Shown: positions 37,780 to 46,656, counted from the first letter of the stretch. The stretch: 64,000 nucleotides of DNA from Bacillus glycinifermentans (GCF_001042475.2 NZ_LECW02000034.1:38348-102347); one strand, 5' to 3'. Translations and numbers: made by a program. Notes: a model not told the origin generated them from the sequence alone.

Positions 37780-38490
37780 CTAGATGTTTTGACTGTCTCC
37801 GACTTTTGCCGATTTCGCCTGCCTGAACTCTTCTTTATATTCGACAAGCCCGATGTCGCAGTTTTCGCCGATGATAACCGTATTGCCGCGGACGATTTTC
37901 GCCGTTGTATTCGCGAGCTCAATATGATCCCCTTCAATCAATTCGGCAGTCAGCGCCGGGCCGGGGAGAAACGGCTTTAATAATGAAAGAAACTTTGACC
38001 GGTGGGCCGTGCAGCGTATCCGCCGGCCGCCGATTTCCTTCGCCCTGCTTTCGCCCCCGTGGATTTTGATCTCAACCTGTTCAGCGTTCAAAAGTCCGTC
38101 GATCGTAAAACAGCCTTCTGCCGTAAAATGTTCCACTTCACAGTCTTTGCCGATTGAAGCCTTTCCCCGGATGATCAGGTCGTCGCCTTTTACATGACCT
38201 GATAAAGACGCATGTCCGGCGATCTTTACTTTATCGGCATCTACATCCCCTTCGATCTTGGCCGAGCCGTCGATCCGCACGGATGAAGCAGCAATGCCGC
38301 CATGAACGCTTGCACGGCCGCTGATTTTCACGGTTTCTGCTTTCACATGTCCTTTCATCGTCCCCGCTCCGTTGCAGGAAAACTGTTTGCACTCGACATC
38401 TCCATTGATCGTTCCTTTTCCGTTTAGCTCGACCGTCTGAAACGTGCCTCCGCCCGAGCTTCCAAATCCGTTTATCGTTAAGCTGTCCAT
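37780..38490 (-). CDS. yhbE: bactofilin-type protein YhbE
   Basis: 236 residues, same beta-helical repeat design as YhbF and clearly homologous to it over the whole length (GSSGGGTFQTVELNGKGTINGDVECKQF; RGNTVIIGENCDIGLVEY). ATG 38490 follows GGAGGAAAAGCG. Between yhbD and yhbF in one operon. Confidence 0.88.
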   Translation of the reverse strand: MDSLTINGFGSSGGGTFQTVELNGKGTINGDVECKQFSCNGAGTMKGHVKAETVKISGRASVHGGIAASSVRIDGSAKIEGDVDADKVKIAGHASLSGHVKGDDLIIRGKASIGKDCEVEHFTAEGCFTIDGLLNAEQVEIKIHGGESRAKEIGGRRIRCTAHRSKFLSLLKPFLPGPALTAELIEGDHIELANTTAKIVRGNTVIIGENCDIGLVEYKEEFRQAKSAKVGDSQNI

Positions 38491-38503
38491 CGCTTTTCCT
38501 CCA

Positions 38504-39118
38504 TTACACCAATTTTGTCTTCAATTCTTCCCCGGCTTCTGCGAGGCTGATAGTTGCAACCACTTTCACCGCCTGTTCAAAGACGACTTCTCCCTCGGCA
38601 ATAAAGCATGTGGCAATGCCGAGCTTCCTCAGCACGATCAGTCTGCCGCGTTCCGGGCGTGCCCCGGAGAGCATCACCTCAAGTACCATTTTCCCTTCCT
38701 CAAGACTGATGTCTCCCGATTGAAGCAATCCTTCCAGCACATATAGCGCAAGCACATCCTCCAGTCGAAATGAGTCATCCCGTTTATCAGCATTCTCTTC
38801 AAAAAATGACATGACAGGCTCTGATATCAGCCCTTTTTCAAGCAGATCGCTGCGGCTGATCTCCAGTTGATCGAGCTTTGGAGAAAACATTTCCGCCATT
38901 TCATCAAGAGACAGATTCTCTTTCATGCTTTGAATTTTTTTGATTCTTTTCAGTATGTCTTCTTTCGGAAAAAACGTTTCCTGACCGGTAAAGGTAGATT
39001 TTCGAATAAACCAGTCCTCGGGTATTAAATTTTTCCGTTTCCATCTGTACAGCTGCCCGTAGGAAATCGACGTTGCATCAAGCAGCTCTTTTTTTGAAAT
39101 TAAATCTTCCCGGTCCAT
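38504..39118 (-). CDS. yhbD: YhbD, MerR-like HTH protein (DUF4004)
   Basis: 204 residues. N-terminal MerR-type helix-turn-helix ([27 protein letters not shown], residues 5-31), then a helical region with [20 protein letters not shown] (66-85) and a C-terminal domain of unknown role. First gene of the bactofilin operon and its likely regulator. ATG 39118 follows GGAAGGAGTG. Confidence 0.88.
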   Translation of the reverse strand: MDREDLISKKELLDATSISYGQLYRWKRKNLIPEDWFIRKSTFTGQETFFPKEDILKRIKKIQSMKENLSLDEMAEMFSPKLDQLEISRSDLLEKGLISEPVMSFFEENADKRDDSFRLEDVLALYVLEGLLQSGDISLEEGKMVLEVMLSGARPERGRLIVLRKLGIATCFIAEGEVVFEQAVKVVATISLAEAGEELKTKLV

Positions 39119-39142
39119 TTGCTTCACTCCTTCCGATTCATT

Positions 39143-39160
39143 GTAACATAACACTGTTAC
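39143..39160. promoter_or_regulatory. GTAACA-N6-TGTTAC inverted repeat before yhbD
   Basis: The repeat lies between a weak -35 (TTTAAA) and -10 (TACAAT) spaced 17 bp on the minus strand, the usual place for a MerR-type operator. The 14-mer AACATAACACTGTT inside it recurs exactly at 37049-37062, at the far end of the operon. Confidence 0.5.
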
Positions 39161-39172
39161 GTTTTAAACAAA

Positions 39173-39207
39173 AAAAACCGCCCCCCTTCATTTATGGGGG
39201 ACGGAAA
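39173..39207 (-). terminator. terminator after cspR (trmL)
   Basis: CCG.CCCCC/GGGGG.CGG stem with U7 on the minus strand, 10 nt past cspR. Confidence 0.85.
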
Positions 39208-39216
39208 TGTCATCCA

Positions 39217-39690
39217 TTACGTTAAATCTCTGTAGTTTTGCTGCCGAAGCGCCTCATACACAAGGATTGCGGCCGTATTTGACAAATTCAATGATCTGAC
39301 GTGCTCGGTCATCGGCAAACGCAGGCAGCGGTCCATGTTTTGTTCGATCAGATCTTTCGGAAGCCCGTTCGTTTCTCTGCCGAATACGAAAAAATAATCC
39401 TCAGTTTGATCTGAATAGTCGAATGATGTGTGCGGTTTTTGACCGAACTTTGTAATAAAGAAAAATTTCCCTTCTGGATGAGCCTCAAACAGCTCTTCCA
39501 ATGAGTCATGATAAACGATATTGACGAACTCCCAGTAGTCAAGTCCTGCGCGCTTAAGCATTTTATCATCTGTTGAAAAGCCGAGCGGCCTGATCAAATG
39601 AAGAGTTGTGTCTGTTGCTGCACAAGTTCGTGCGATATTTCCTGTATTCGCAGGAATTTCGGGTTGATATAATACGACATGCAATGCCAA
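39217..39690 (-). CDS. cspR: tRNA (cytidine/uridine-2'-O)-methyltransferase TrmL (CspR)
   Basis: 157-residue SPOUT methyltransferase that 2'-O-methylates the wobble base of tRNA-Leu species. Motifs NTGNIARTCAATDTTLHLIRPLGF (15-38), FGRETNGLP (near 105) and LRLPMTEHVRSLNLSNTAAILVYEALRQ (124-151) are those of the trefoil knot. Start TTG 39690 after AGAGGTGAAC; the upstream ATG at 39777 would lie inside yhbB. Formerly named cspR although unrelated to cold-shock proteins. Confidence 0.92.
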   Translation of the reverse strand: MALHVVLYQPEIPANTGNIARTCAATDTTLHLIRPLGFSTDDKMLKRAGLDYWEFVNIVYHDSLEELFEAHPEGKFFFITKFGQKPHTSFDYSDQTEDYFFVFGRETNGLPKDLIEQNMDRCLRLPMTEHVRSLNLSNTAAILVYEALRQQNYRDLT

Positions 39691-39736
39691 AATGTTCACC
39701 TCTGTTTTTCTGAATCCGTGTTTATTATACCACTCA

Positions 39737-40642
39737 TTACGCTTTTGTCGTATCATCTGCAATATGAAAAAACGCATAACGGATCGACGGGGTGTACGCG
39801 GGGGAATCTTCGTATGACCAGTATCTCATCCGGCAGTCATGGGTCTGGGCGTTTACAAGCGGCATGTTGCCTTTATCCTTCGCGGTCACGATCGCCACGT
39901 GGTCAAACCTTCCGTCACCGTTGAAATCGTAGCAGATGACATCGCCTTCCGTCAGCTCTTCGGCAGCGCCCGCTTGAATTGCGCGGAGACCTGTCTTTGA
40001 CCGCTTCAAAAATGTTCTGAGCGAATGGGCGACGGTCCAGCTGTAGCTCCACGAATGATTCTGCATCCACCAGCCTGCGCCTCTGTTCGGATAGCCGCGC
40101 ATCGGCGCATCTCCGGCGCGGATGCATTGGGAGATAAAATTTGTGCAATTGTCTTCAAAATTTTTATAAGCCGAATTCCGCTTATTCCAAAACGTTTCGG
40201 CGTAGCGGACGGCAGACAGCCTGTCATAGGTGAACGCCCGCCCCAATAGTTCGCGCTTTTCGGCATCGGCGCAGTACTCATCATCAGAAATCGGCTGAAC
40301 GGACGGACGGGGAATTTCCGTATCCTTGACCACCATCTGGTCATATAAAAGAGCGGTCCGTTTTTCGATTTGTTCTTCCATATACATATCATCCCCATCT
40401 TTGCACAAGTATGCCGTATGGGATTGATAATTGACATGCGCCGTTCCGTCATCTTCAAGCCAATGATCTTTGATCGCCGTCTTCATCCTGGCTTTGACGA
40501 TTTTGACGCCGCGTTTTTCAAAGAGCTTCTTTTTCCGTTCAATGACTTCGGCATCACCGGCGTCACGCCAGCTTCGCTGATCATTGCCGTTGATTAAATA
40601 GTCCAGCCTTGCCTTCAACAGCTGTTCGATAATCTCTTTCAA
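39737..40642 (-). CDS. yhbB: YhbB, putative amidase domain protein
   Basis: 301 residues, no signal peptide. The C-terminal Amidase_6 domain (about 140-300) shows NCTNFISQCIRAG with catalytic Cys near 167 and GDVICYDFNGDGRFDHVAIVTAKD with His near 255, a CHAP/NlpC-like Cys-His arrangement expected to cut peptidoglycan cross-links or amides. The N-terminal region (1-130) is helical and charged. Found in sporulating bacilli. Confidence 0.85.
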   Translation of the reverse strand: MKEIIEQLLKARLDYLINGNDQRSWRDAGDAEVIERKKKLFEKRGVKIVKARMKTAIKDHWLEDDGTAHVNYQSHTAYLCKDGDDMYMEEQIEKRTALLYDQMVVKDTEIPRPSVQPISDDEYCADAEKRELLGRAFTYDRLSAVRYAETFWNKRNSAYKNFEDNCTNFISQCIRAGDAPMRGYPNRGAGWWMQNHSWSYSWTVAHSLRTFLKRSKTGLRAIQAGAAEELTEGDVICYDFNGDGRFDHVAIVTAKDKGNMPLVNAQTHDCRMRYWSYEDSPAYTPSIRYAFFHIADDTTKA

Positions 40643-40746
40643 AGGCTACACCACCATATGTTTGATGATCGAAAAATACCCGCCTTCCAAAACGGAAGAA
40701 CAAGCGGTTTTTCGCTCCTGCTACAAAACATATGTCAGGACAGCCC

Positions 40747-41895
40747 TCATTTAGTCATGGCGGTTTCTGTTAAAAGCTGAATGCCTTTTTGAATTTCCGC
40801 TTTTGCTTCGTCATCCTCTTCGCGGGACAGCGCTTTTTCAAGCTCCTCAAGCATATCCGCTTCCCCGATCTTTCCGATAGCCCATGCTGCAGTTCCCCTG
40901 ATGACAGGACGCGGATCTTGATGCATAAGAGAAATGAGCTCAGGCAGTGCGCCCGTTTCCTTAAAGTGGGCCAGAGCGATGATCGCGTTTCGCTGAATCG
41001 GTTTTTTCCCCCTCCAGGAACCTGCGATATGGCCGAATTTTTCTTTGAACTCGCGGTTCGAGATCGTAAGCAGAGGCTTTAAAAGCGGCTTGGCAATCTC
41101 CGGATCGGGCTCCATTTCAGGGTGAAGGTGAAAGTCCACGCCTTTGTTTTTCGGGCAAACCATCTGGCACGTATCACATCCGTAGATCCGGTTGCCGATT
41201 TTCGTGCGGAACTCATCGGGCAGAAAACCTTTCGTCTGCGTCTGGAAAGAGATGCAGCGCTGGGAGTTGAGCTGTCCGGGATTGACAAGCGCACCGGTCG
41301 GGCAAGCTTCAATGCATTTGTTGCATGAACCGCATTGATCCTCTATTCTCTCATCAGGTTCAAACGGTATATTGGTAATCATCTCTGCCAAATAAACGTA
41401 TGAGCCGAACTCGGGGGTGATGATCATACAGTTTTTTCCGCTCCAGCCGATGCCGGCCCGTTCGGCGACAGCCCGGTCTGAAAGCTCGCCCGTATCAACC
41501 ATCGATTTCGTTCTGACATCTTCATGCTGGGACTGCAAAAATTCTTCGAGCTGATCAAGCTTTTCCCGCAACACATGGTGGTAGTCTTTTCCCCAGGAAG
41601 CTCTGCAAAAAATGCCCCTCCGTTCCCCTTTTACGCTCCTTGGCGCATTTTTCATCTTTGAAGGGTATGCGAGCGCAATTGCGATGATCGATTTCGCCTT
41701 CGGCAATAGGAGCTTTGGATTTGTCCGCTTTTCAAGATCAGGCTCTTCAAATCCGGACTCATATCCAAGCTTTCTGTTTTCGATTAAACGCTCTTTTAAC
41801 GTTTCGAATGTATCAGCGCTGGCAAAGCGTATTTTGTCGATTCCGATTTGCTGCGCGAATTCAATCACATCTGCTTTAAGCTGTTTCACGTTCAT
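40747..41895 (-). CDS. queG: epoxyqueuosine reductase QueG
   Basis: 382 residues. Cobalamin-dependent reduction of epoxyqueuosine to queuosine at position 34 of tRNA. Two 4Fe-4S sets: CGSCNKCIEACPTGAL and CDTCQMVCPKNK. The catalytic region includes VDTGELSDRAVAERAGIGWSGKN; C-terminal HEAT-like repeats (about 285-380, PRPVIRGTAAWAIGKIGEADMLEELEKAL) bind the anticodon arm. ATG 41895 follows GGAGGTTTATCCG. Upstream of yhbB and probably cotranscribed. Confidence 0.95.
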   Translation of the reverse strand: MNVKQLKADVIEFAQQIGIDKIRFASADTFETLKERLIENRKLGYESGFEEPDLEKRTNPKLLLPKAKSIIAIALAYPSKMKNAPRSVKGERRGIFCRASWGKDYHHVLREKLDQLEEFLQSQHEDVRTKSMVDTGELSDRAVAERAGIGWSGKNCMIITPEFGSYVYLAEMITNIPFEPDERIEDQCGSCNKCIEACPTGALVNPGQLNSQRCISFQTQTKGFLPDEFRTKIGNRIYGCDTCQMVCPKNKGVDFHLHPEMEPDPEIAKPLLKPLLTISNREFKEKFGHIAGSWRGKKPIQRNAIIALAHFKETGALPELISLMHQDPRPVIRGTAAWAIGKIGEADMLEELEKALSREEDDEAKAEIQKGIQLLTETAMTK

Positions 41896-41979
41896 AACGG
41901 ATAAACCTCCTTTCTTTGTTTTGATTTTCAGACGCTGTATAATACAAGTGTACCATGACGAAGGGAGTTAAAGTCTGAA

Positions 41980-42609
41980 ATGGAAATCAACCTGCAAATC
42001 GCCCCCGCTGTTTTAGAGCGCGTCCCCTCCTTTAAGGTCGGCGCTGTTTTATATAAAGGAATTGAAATCGCAGACTCGCCGCAAATGCTAAAAGGCCGGC
42101 TGCGCCTGTTTCAGGAATCGCTGTTTTTTGATTATGCCGACAGGGATCTCTCCGATGAGCCGGCAATCAAAGAATGGCAGGAGACCGTTGCCTTGATTGA
42201 CCCGTCGAATACCGGCCTGCAAACAAGCCTTGAACGGCTGCTGACGGACATCAAGCACCAGCGATACATACCATCCGCCGATTCGGCATCGGATTTAAGC
42301 CGTTTTTTCTCGCTTAAATATTCGGTTCCGATTCATATTTATGACGCCCGGATGCTAAAAGGGCCGATCCGTATCGAGATCGGCGGAAATGAAGAGATCC
42401 TCCATGTTTCCGGCGAATCCAGAACGTTCGGATCCCTTTCAGATCAGATCAACCGCTGCCCCGTCAAGCCGGGGACGAAGGATGCCCTCCAGCTCGTTTT
42501 TTTCAGGCCTTCCACCTCAAAAGACGAAGCAATCCGGCTGCTAAAAGCTTTGACAAAAATGTTTGAACAGATTCACGGCGGAGAACATATATCCGCTGTC
42601 ATTCCTTAA
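41980..42609 (+). CDS. B3/B4-like tRNA-binding domain protein
   Basis: 209 residues, soluble. Begins MEINLQIAPAVLERVPSFKVG; the segment LKYSVPIHIYDARMLKGPIRIEIGGNEEIL resembles the B3/4 domain of phenylalanyl-tRNA synthetase beta, which in stand-alone proteins is a putative editing or tRNA-binding unit. ATG 41980 follows AAGGGAG. Divergent from queG. The family call is moderate; no enzyme activity can be inferred. Confidence 0.65.
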   Translation: MEINLQIAPAVLERVPSFKVGAVLYKGIEIADSPQMLKGRLRLFQESLFFDYADRDLSDEPAIKEWQETVALIDPSNTGLQTSLERLLTDIKHQRYIPSADSASDLSRFFSLKYSVPIHIYDARMLKGPIRIEIGGNEEILHVSGESRTFGSLSDQINRCPVKPGTKDALQLVFFRPSTSKDEAIRLLKALTKMFEQIHGGEHISAVIP

Positions 42610-42611
42610 CA

Positions 42612-42637
42612 CCTGCTTTCTGGAAGCAGGTTTTTTT
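42612..42637 (+). terminator. terminator after the B3/B4-like gene
   Basis: ACCTGCTT/AAGCAGGT stem with T7. Confidence 0.88.
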
Positions 42638-42642
42638 CATAC

Positions 42643-42692
42643 ATGAAAAAACGCAATGCTTCGTTTAATCTGAGAAACGAAACACTGCGTTA
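42643..42692 (-). terminator. terminator after tRNA-Gly
   Basis: AACGCA.TG.TTCGTTT/AAACGAA.CA.TGCGTT long stem followed by U6 on the minus strand, 14 nt beyond the tRNA. Confidence 0.8.
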
Positions 42693-42705
42693 TAAACAGT
42701 ATGTA

Positions 42706-42779
42706 TGGAGCGGGTGATGGGAATCGAACCCACGACATCAGCTTGGAAGGCTGAGGTTTTACCACTAAACTACACCCGC
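42706..42779 (-). tRNA. tRNA-Gly (anticodon UCC)
   Basis: 74 nt including encoded CCA. Acceptor GCGGGTG/CACCCGC, anticodon loop CTTCCAA, T-loop GTTCGATTC. Stand-alone gene with its own terminator, as in the corresponding B. subtilis locus. Confidence 0.97.
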
Positions 42780-42869
42780 GCAGTCTATTCAAAACCGTTC
42801 ATCGTTTTGACTTTTATAATGTTACACGTTTATTAAATTTTCGTCAAGGGGATATTAAAAATTTGTCGA

Positions 42870-42902
42870 AAAAAAGCGCCGGAAAAATCGGCGCCTTTTT
42901 TC
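42870..42902 (-). terminator. terminator after rpsN paralogue
   Basis: GGCGCCGA/..CGGCGC stem with U7 on the minus strand, 13 nt past the gene. Confidence 0.85.
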
Positions 42903-42915
42903 ATTATCGTGCTTT

Positions 42916-43185
42916 TTACCAGCTCGATTTTTTCACTCCCGGAATTTGTCCTTTGTGAGCCAATTCCCGAAACGCAATCCGCGACATGTTGAATGTTCTC
43001 ATATATCCTCTCGGCCTTCCTGTCAGCTCGCAGCGGTTATGCAGCCTTGATGGCGCTGAATCGCGCGGAAGCCGGCTGAGCGCCCTGTAGTCGCCTTTTT
43101 CTTTCAGTTCTTTTCTGATGGCCGAGTATCGTTCTACAAGTTGTTGCCGTTTCTTTTCCTTGGCGATTTTCGATTTTTTCGCCAC
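42916..43185 (-). CDS. rpsNB: alternative (zinc-free) ribosomal protein S14, RpsN2/YhzA
   Basis: 89 residues. S14 of the C-minus class: the CXXC zinc ribbon of the housekeeping S14 is absent, but the core [46 protein letters not shown] end is conserved. Replaces the zinc-containing S14 when zinc is scarce. ATG 43185 follows AAAGGAGGATAAA. A Zur-box palindrome lies directly upstream. Confidence 0.94.
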   Translation of the reverse strand: MAKKSKIAKEKKRQQLVERYSAIRKELKEKGDYRALSRLPRDSAPSRLHNRCELTGRPRGYMRTFNMSRIAFRELAHKGQIPGVKKSSW

Positions 43186-43206
43186 TTTTTATCCTCCTTT
43201 GATAAA

Positions 43207-43221
43207 TCGTAATAATTACGT
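43207..43221. promoter_or_regulatory. Zur box upstream of rpsN2
   Basis: TCGTAATAATTACGT matches the palindromic Zur consensus TCGTAATNATTACGA at 14 of 15 positions and lies 22 bp before the start codon, fitting repression by zinc-loaded Zur. Confidence 0.88.
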
Positions 43222-43256
43222 TTTGACTATATCATACATCCCCTTATGCCCGCAAA

Positions 43257-43288
43257 TAAAAAAGCCTGCATAAAGCAAGCCTGATGAG
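43257..43288 (-). terminator. terminator of the peptide-export operon
   Basis: AGGCTTGC/GCAGGCTT stem (two G-U pairs) with U6 on the minus strand, just after the 92-aa gene. Confidence 0.65.
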
Positions 43289-43291
43289 TTA

Positions 43292-43570
43292 TCATTTCTT
43301 TTTTTTCCCGTAAAAAAAGGATATGACAGCCGCTATGATAAAGATGCCGATAAATAGTCCGAACATAATGAAGAAAAAATTCGGCTTCACCTTCAGCGAA
43401 AAAGACGACTCGCTCTCCATCACAATAGACAGACTGTTAAACAAAATACCGGTATTCGTTTGACTTGAAAAAAGGTGGTAGAACAAAAGCGCAGCAGCTA
43501 CCATCGGAAATGCCAGGAAGCTTGAGAAACTGGCAAATATGAGTCCCTGCTTTAAAGAATTTGCATTCAT
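43292..43570 (-). CDS. 92-aa two-helix membrane protein, candidate immunity protein
   Basis: Two hydrophobic helices (about 8-30, GLIFASFSSFLAFPMVAAALLFY; 63-86, FFFIMFGLFIGIFIIAAVISFFY) joined by an outside loop of about 30 residues and ending in YGKKKK. ATG 43570 overlaps the preceding stop by 4 nt (ATGA) and follows GGAGGG, so it is the last gene of the cluster and translationally coupled. Size and position are typical of immunity proteins in bacteriocin operons; function is inferred from context only. No homologue recognised. Confidence 0.7.
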   Translation of the reverse strand: MNANSLKQGLIFASFSSFLAFPMVAAALLFYHLFSSQTNTGILFNSLSIVMESESSFSLKVKPNFFFIMFGLFIGIFIIAAVISFFYGKKKK

Positions 43571-44457
43571 GATGATTTCCCTCCAATTCCCCTGATCATC
43601 AGCTGTTTCATTATCGATTTTCCATCCCCCATAAACGGAAGCAAATAGAGCATATGCAGAGCATAGGTCGCAAAGAACAGGAGTATGCCCGCTGACACCA
43701 TGTTTTCCCGCAGGCAAAGGATCGTAAACAGCACGCCGGCCACCCCCAAAATCCCCGGAACGAGCGGACCGAGCACCGTTATCCAAATCATTTTTTTCCT
43801 GTACGGAGAAACCGCCGGCCTGACAAATTTTACGGACATCATGTCAGCCGCCAAAAATCCATCCGGCCCCTGTTTTCCGACGAACCTCCTGTGAACGGTT
43901 CCATGCACCGTCTCATGCAGCACCGTTCCCGAAATTAATCCGGCATAGATGATAGAAAAATAAACGGCGATGTTGACAATCGACCGATCCGGCACCGCAA
44001 TATAAGCTGCAATCGACAGTACCAAAAAGATAAACCAGAATAAAATGATTTTCCTTGAAATAATATGAAGGCATGTTATGTAAAGAAACAAAAATGAATC
44101 AGAACGGCCTGAAAACCTTTCCCTGTAGCCGGGGCGGTACTGACTCAAAAACTGTTGGAGAAACCCGCCATATTTCCAATTGATCAGATACCGGCGGTTA
44201 AGTCCTGTCAACAATTCGTGCAAATCTTTTTGTAGTACCGATTCGCTGATGCGAAAAACATCCGCAAGGCCGGCTGCAATCTCCGCTTCATCCTTTTTTC
44301 CGTCGATTTCTTGCAGCATGCGGTAAGCTGTCGGATTGATCGGAAAATCGGCGCCCAGGTCATGATCTGAAATGTATTTTTCATTAAGCGTCACATGCTC
44401 CGGAAAATAGGGGATTTTTTTCACCGCAAAATATGTTTTCAGCATATTAATGATCAT
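43567..44457 (-). CDS. PqqD/RRE-like domain fused to HExxH membrane peptidase
   Basis: 296 residues. Residues about 20-95 (EKYISDHDLGADFPINPTAY, LQEIDGKKDEAEIAAGLADVF, VLQKDLHELLTGLNRRYLI) look like a PqqD-type RiPP recognition element: beta-hairpin, Asn-Pro-Thr-Ala and three helices. From about 125 it is a membrane domain with five or six helices; HETVH (residues about 183-187, beside GTVLHETVHGTVHRRFVG) is the zinc motif of site-2-protease-like (M50) enzymes. Likely recognises and cleaves the 70-aa peptide of the same operon. Overlaps the permease gene by 11 nt; ATG 44457 follows TGGAGG. YydH of the B. subtilis yyd locus is a comparable peptidase, but I recall no RRE on it. Confidence 0.75.
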   Translation of the reverse strand: MIINMLKTYFAVKKIPYFPEHVTLNEKYISDHDLGADFPINPTAYRMLQEIDGKKDEAEIAAGLADVFRISESVLQKDLHELLTGLNRRYLINWKYGGFLQQFLSQYRPGYRERFSGRSDSFLFLYITCLHIISRKIILFWFIFLVLSIAAYIAVPDRSIVNIAVYFSIIYAGLISGTVLHETVHGTVHRRFVGKQGPDGFLAADMMSVKFVRPAVSPYRKKMIWITVLGPLVPGILGVAGVLFTILCLRENMVSAGILLFFATYALHMLYLLPFMGDGKSIMKQLMIRGIGGKSS

Positions 44458-45880
44458 AATGGTACCTCCATTTAAACCCGCCGTGCAAGAGCAGGATTAA
44501 CAACAGTTCCAGAAACGGGACGAAAAACAACAAGCCATGCCCCAAAATCTTATCGATTACGTAATTTCCTATAAAAAACAGCGGAATCAAAAAGAGAAGG
44601 AGCATCCCGAACGAGAAGATTCCCATATACGGATTATTTCGGTCAAGCGGAAACATGATGCCTGCTAAATAAAAGACCGCAATCGAATTGAGAAGGACGG
44701 CCATCGTCTTCCAAAAGACCGCGAAGCTGTCCGGAAAGGTCCAAGTCAACAGGGAAAACGTGCATAGCTGAACAAGCCCCAGCGCACACAAGCCGAGATA
44801 TTTCGACCATAAAACCGTTGTCATTTTCAGATGAAGCGCCTTGTACACCGGCATCATCCGCTTATCATTGCCAAAGGAATTGAAGGCCACGATTCCGGTC
44901 ACGCCGCCAAGAACGATGTAGCTCTCCCCGGTAAACCCGAGCTGGAATTTGTATTTTAAAAAGCAAAATGCCAAAAGCAGAAAAATGAAGTTCAGCACGT
45001 TTTCCTCGTTCCTGGCCTGTGATTTGATTTCTTTCACCGTCAACGCCAACGATTTTGCCGACGGGATTTTCAAAAACGAAAACAGCTTAGACGATTTTTT
45101 TTCGGTGAGGATCGGCACAAGATTCAGCGACAAAAAAGAGGCCGATACGGCGGCTGCCATCACGGTCAAAACCGCTGCGGCACCAAAGCCCGCTTCCTGA
45201 CCGTTCAAAAGCTGAAACACCGGTACTGCAAAATACGTCAGGTTGTAATCAAAGGACAGATAGGCGTTTTGTATCCTTTCCACATCAAAGCTGGACAGAC
45301 CGTAATACACGGCCAGCGCGATGAGCGCAAACAGCGAAAAAAATTTTTGCAGCGGAAAGCCGAATGCTAAAATGACGATGTACGCAAGGTTGTAAACAAG
45401 ATGTAAAATTGAGAAGAAAAAAATGATTTGCACAAACAGCGCCGCAAAAAACGCAGCCGTAAATCGAATTCCTACACCACTGGCAATAAAATTTGGCACG
45501 AGCAAAATAAACATGATAAATAAGACCAGGCACGCAACTGCTCCGGCAAATGGAATATAATAGCCGAGGCTTCTCTGAAAGGGCGTCAGCGGAAACCAGC
45601 TCAGCTGCATCGAGAAACTGTTCTGCTCAGGCGTCCGTACCGTGAACAAAATAAAGAAGACAAACGTAAAAATCGAAGCGTTCATCAGCATTGAAATGAC
45701 GAACAATCCGAGCGGGCCCTTGTCGCCGTTTAAAAACGAGCTTAAAAACATCCCGGTGAAGCTGTATCCGACCATGGCTCCTACCCCGATTGCCACAAGG
45801 AGAAAGGATAAGGCCAGCATTTTTTTCGTACCGGTGTTTAACAGCTTGTGTATTTCCTTTTGCCACATTTTTAGCATCAT
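44447..45880 (-). CDS. ABC-2-type permease of the peptide-export cluster
   Basis: 477 residues with about ten to twelve helices and short loops; starts MMLKMWQKEIHKLLNTGTKKML. No recognisable pfam-level motif beyond hydrophobicity and clustering, but it follows the ATPase gene by 1 nt and resembles SkfF/YydJ-like export permeases in size and layout. Start ATG 45880 lies directly after the ATPase stop; a GTG further upstream inside the ATPase gene is possible. Presumably exports the peptide or protects the producer. Confidence 0.75.
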   Translation of the reverse strand: MMLKMWQKEIHKLLNTGTKKMLALSFLLVAIGVGAMVGYSFTGMFLSSFLNGDKGPLGLFVISMLMNASIFTFVFFILFTVRTPEQNSFSMQLSWFPLTPFQRSLGYYIPFAGAVACLVLFIMFILLVPNFIASGVGIRFTAAFFAALFVQIIFFFSILHLVYNLAYIVILAFGFPLQKFFSLFALIALAVYYGLSSFDVERIQNAYLSFDYNLTYFAVPVFQLLNGQEAGFGAAAVLTVMAAAVSASFLSLNLVPILTEKKSSKLFSFLKIPSAKSLALTVKEIKSQARNEENVLNFIFLLLAFCFLKYKFQLGFTGESYIVLGGVTGIVAFNSFGNDKRMMPVYKALHLKMTTVLWSKYLGLCALGLVQLCTFSLLTWTFPDSFAVFWKTMAVLLNSIAVFYLAGIMFPLDRNNPYMGIFSFGMLLLFLIPLFFIGNYVIDKILGHGLLFFVPFLELLLILLLHGGFKWRYHYDH

Positions 45881-45881
45881 C

Positions 45882-46628
45882 TTAGAAATTTCGAATGATT
45901 TGATCAAAATGCGCACCCCTATCACTCAGCATCGAAGCTTTTAAAAACACTTCTTCAAGCGAATCGCTGTTATATTTAAGCTTTAATTCGCCCACTTTTC
46001 CTTCATCCATTTTGACTCCTTTTGAAAGGATGGCGATTTTATCGCACAGCTCTTCAGCTGAAAGCATATCGTGCGTCGACAGCAGAATCGATCCCCGGGT
46101 TGCGGCATAACGCTTCATCAGTTTTTTCGTGTTGATGACCGCTTCAATATCAAGCCCCCGAAACGGTTCGTCCATAATGACAAACTCGCTGTCCAGCATA
46201 AAAGCCGAAATCAGCTGCGTCTTTTTTTTCATTCCGTGGGAATACGTTTCAATCGGCTCGTGCAGAGCCTCCTCCATGTCATAGAGTTCAATTAATTGTT
46301 TCCTCCTTTTCTTTGGGGTACAATGATACATTGAGGAAACAAAATCTATATATTCGGCAGCGGAAAGGGCTTCCGGCAGCAGCAGGTCATCGGGAACATA
46401 AGCGAGCTTTTGCTTAAATTCGGCCGTCTCGTTCGGCAGACCGTCCAAAAGAATGGTTCCTTCACTGGGCTTGATGATGCCCAAAATTGAATTGATGATA
46501 GACGTTTTCCCAGAACCGTTCGGACCTGCTATCGCGACAATTTGATTTCTATCAATCTTTATATGAAACCCGCTTACGGCAGTCACATTGTTTTTATATG
46601 TTTTAGACAGGTGATCGATTGTAAACAT
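45882..46628 (-). CDS. ABC transporter ATPase of the peptide-export cluster
   Basis: 248 residues. Walker A GPNGSGKTS (near 35-43), Q-loop YVPDDLLLPEAL, degenerate signature YSHGMKKK (in place of LSGGQ), Walker B FVIMDEPFRGLD, H-loop STHD. The YSHGM form is common in ABC-2 exporters for bacteriocins and Na+/drug pumps. Preceded by CTGGAGGCATT. Separated from the peptide gene by a 106-nt stretch with a stem-loop. Confidence 0.88.
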   Translation of the reverse strand: MFTIDHLSKTYKNNVTAVSGFHIKIDRNQIVAIAGPNGSGKTSIINSILGIIKPSEGTILLDGLPNETAEFKQKLAYVPDDLLLPEALSAAEYIDFVSSMYHCTPKKRRKQLIELYDMEEALHEPIETYSHGMKKKTQLISAFMLDSEFVIMDEPFRGLDIEAVINTKKLMKRYAATRGSILLSTHDMLSAEELCDKIAILSKGVKMDEGKVGELKLKYNSDSLEEVFLKASMLSDRGAHFDQIIRNF

Positions 46629-46656
46629 AATGCCTCCAGGGTAATGTAGATGGTAG

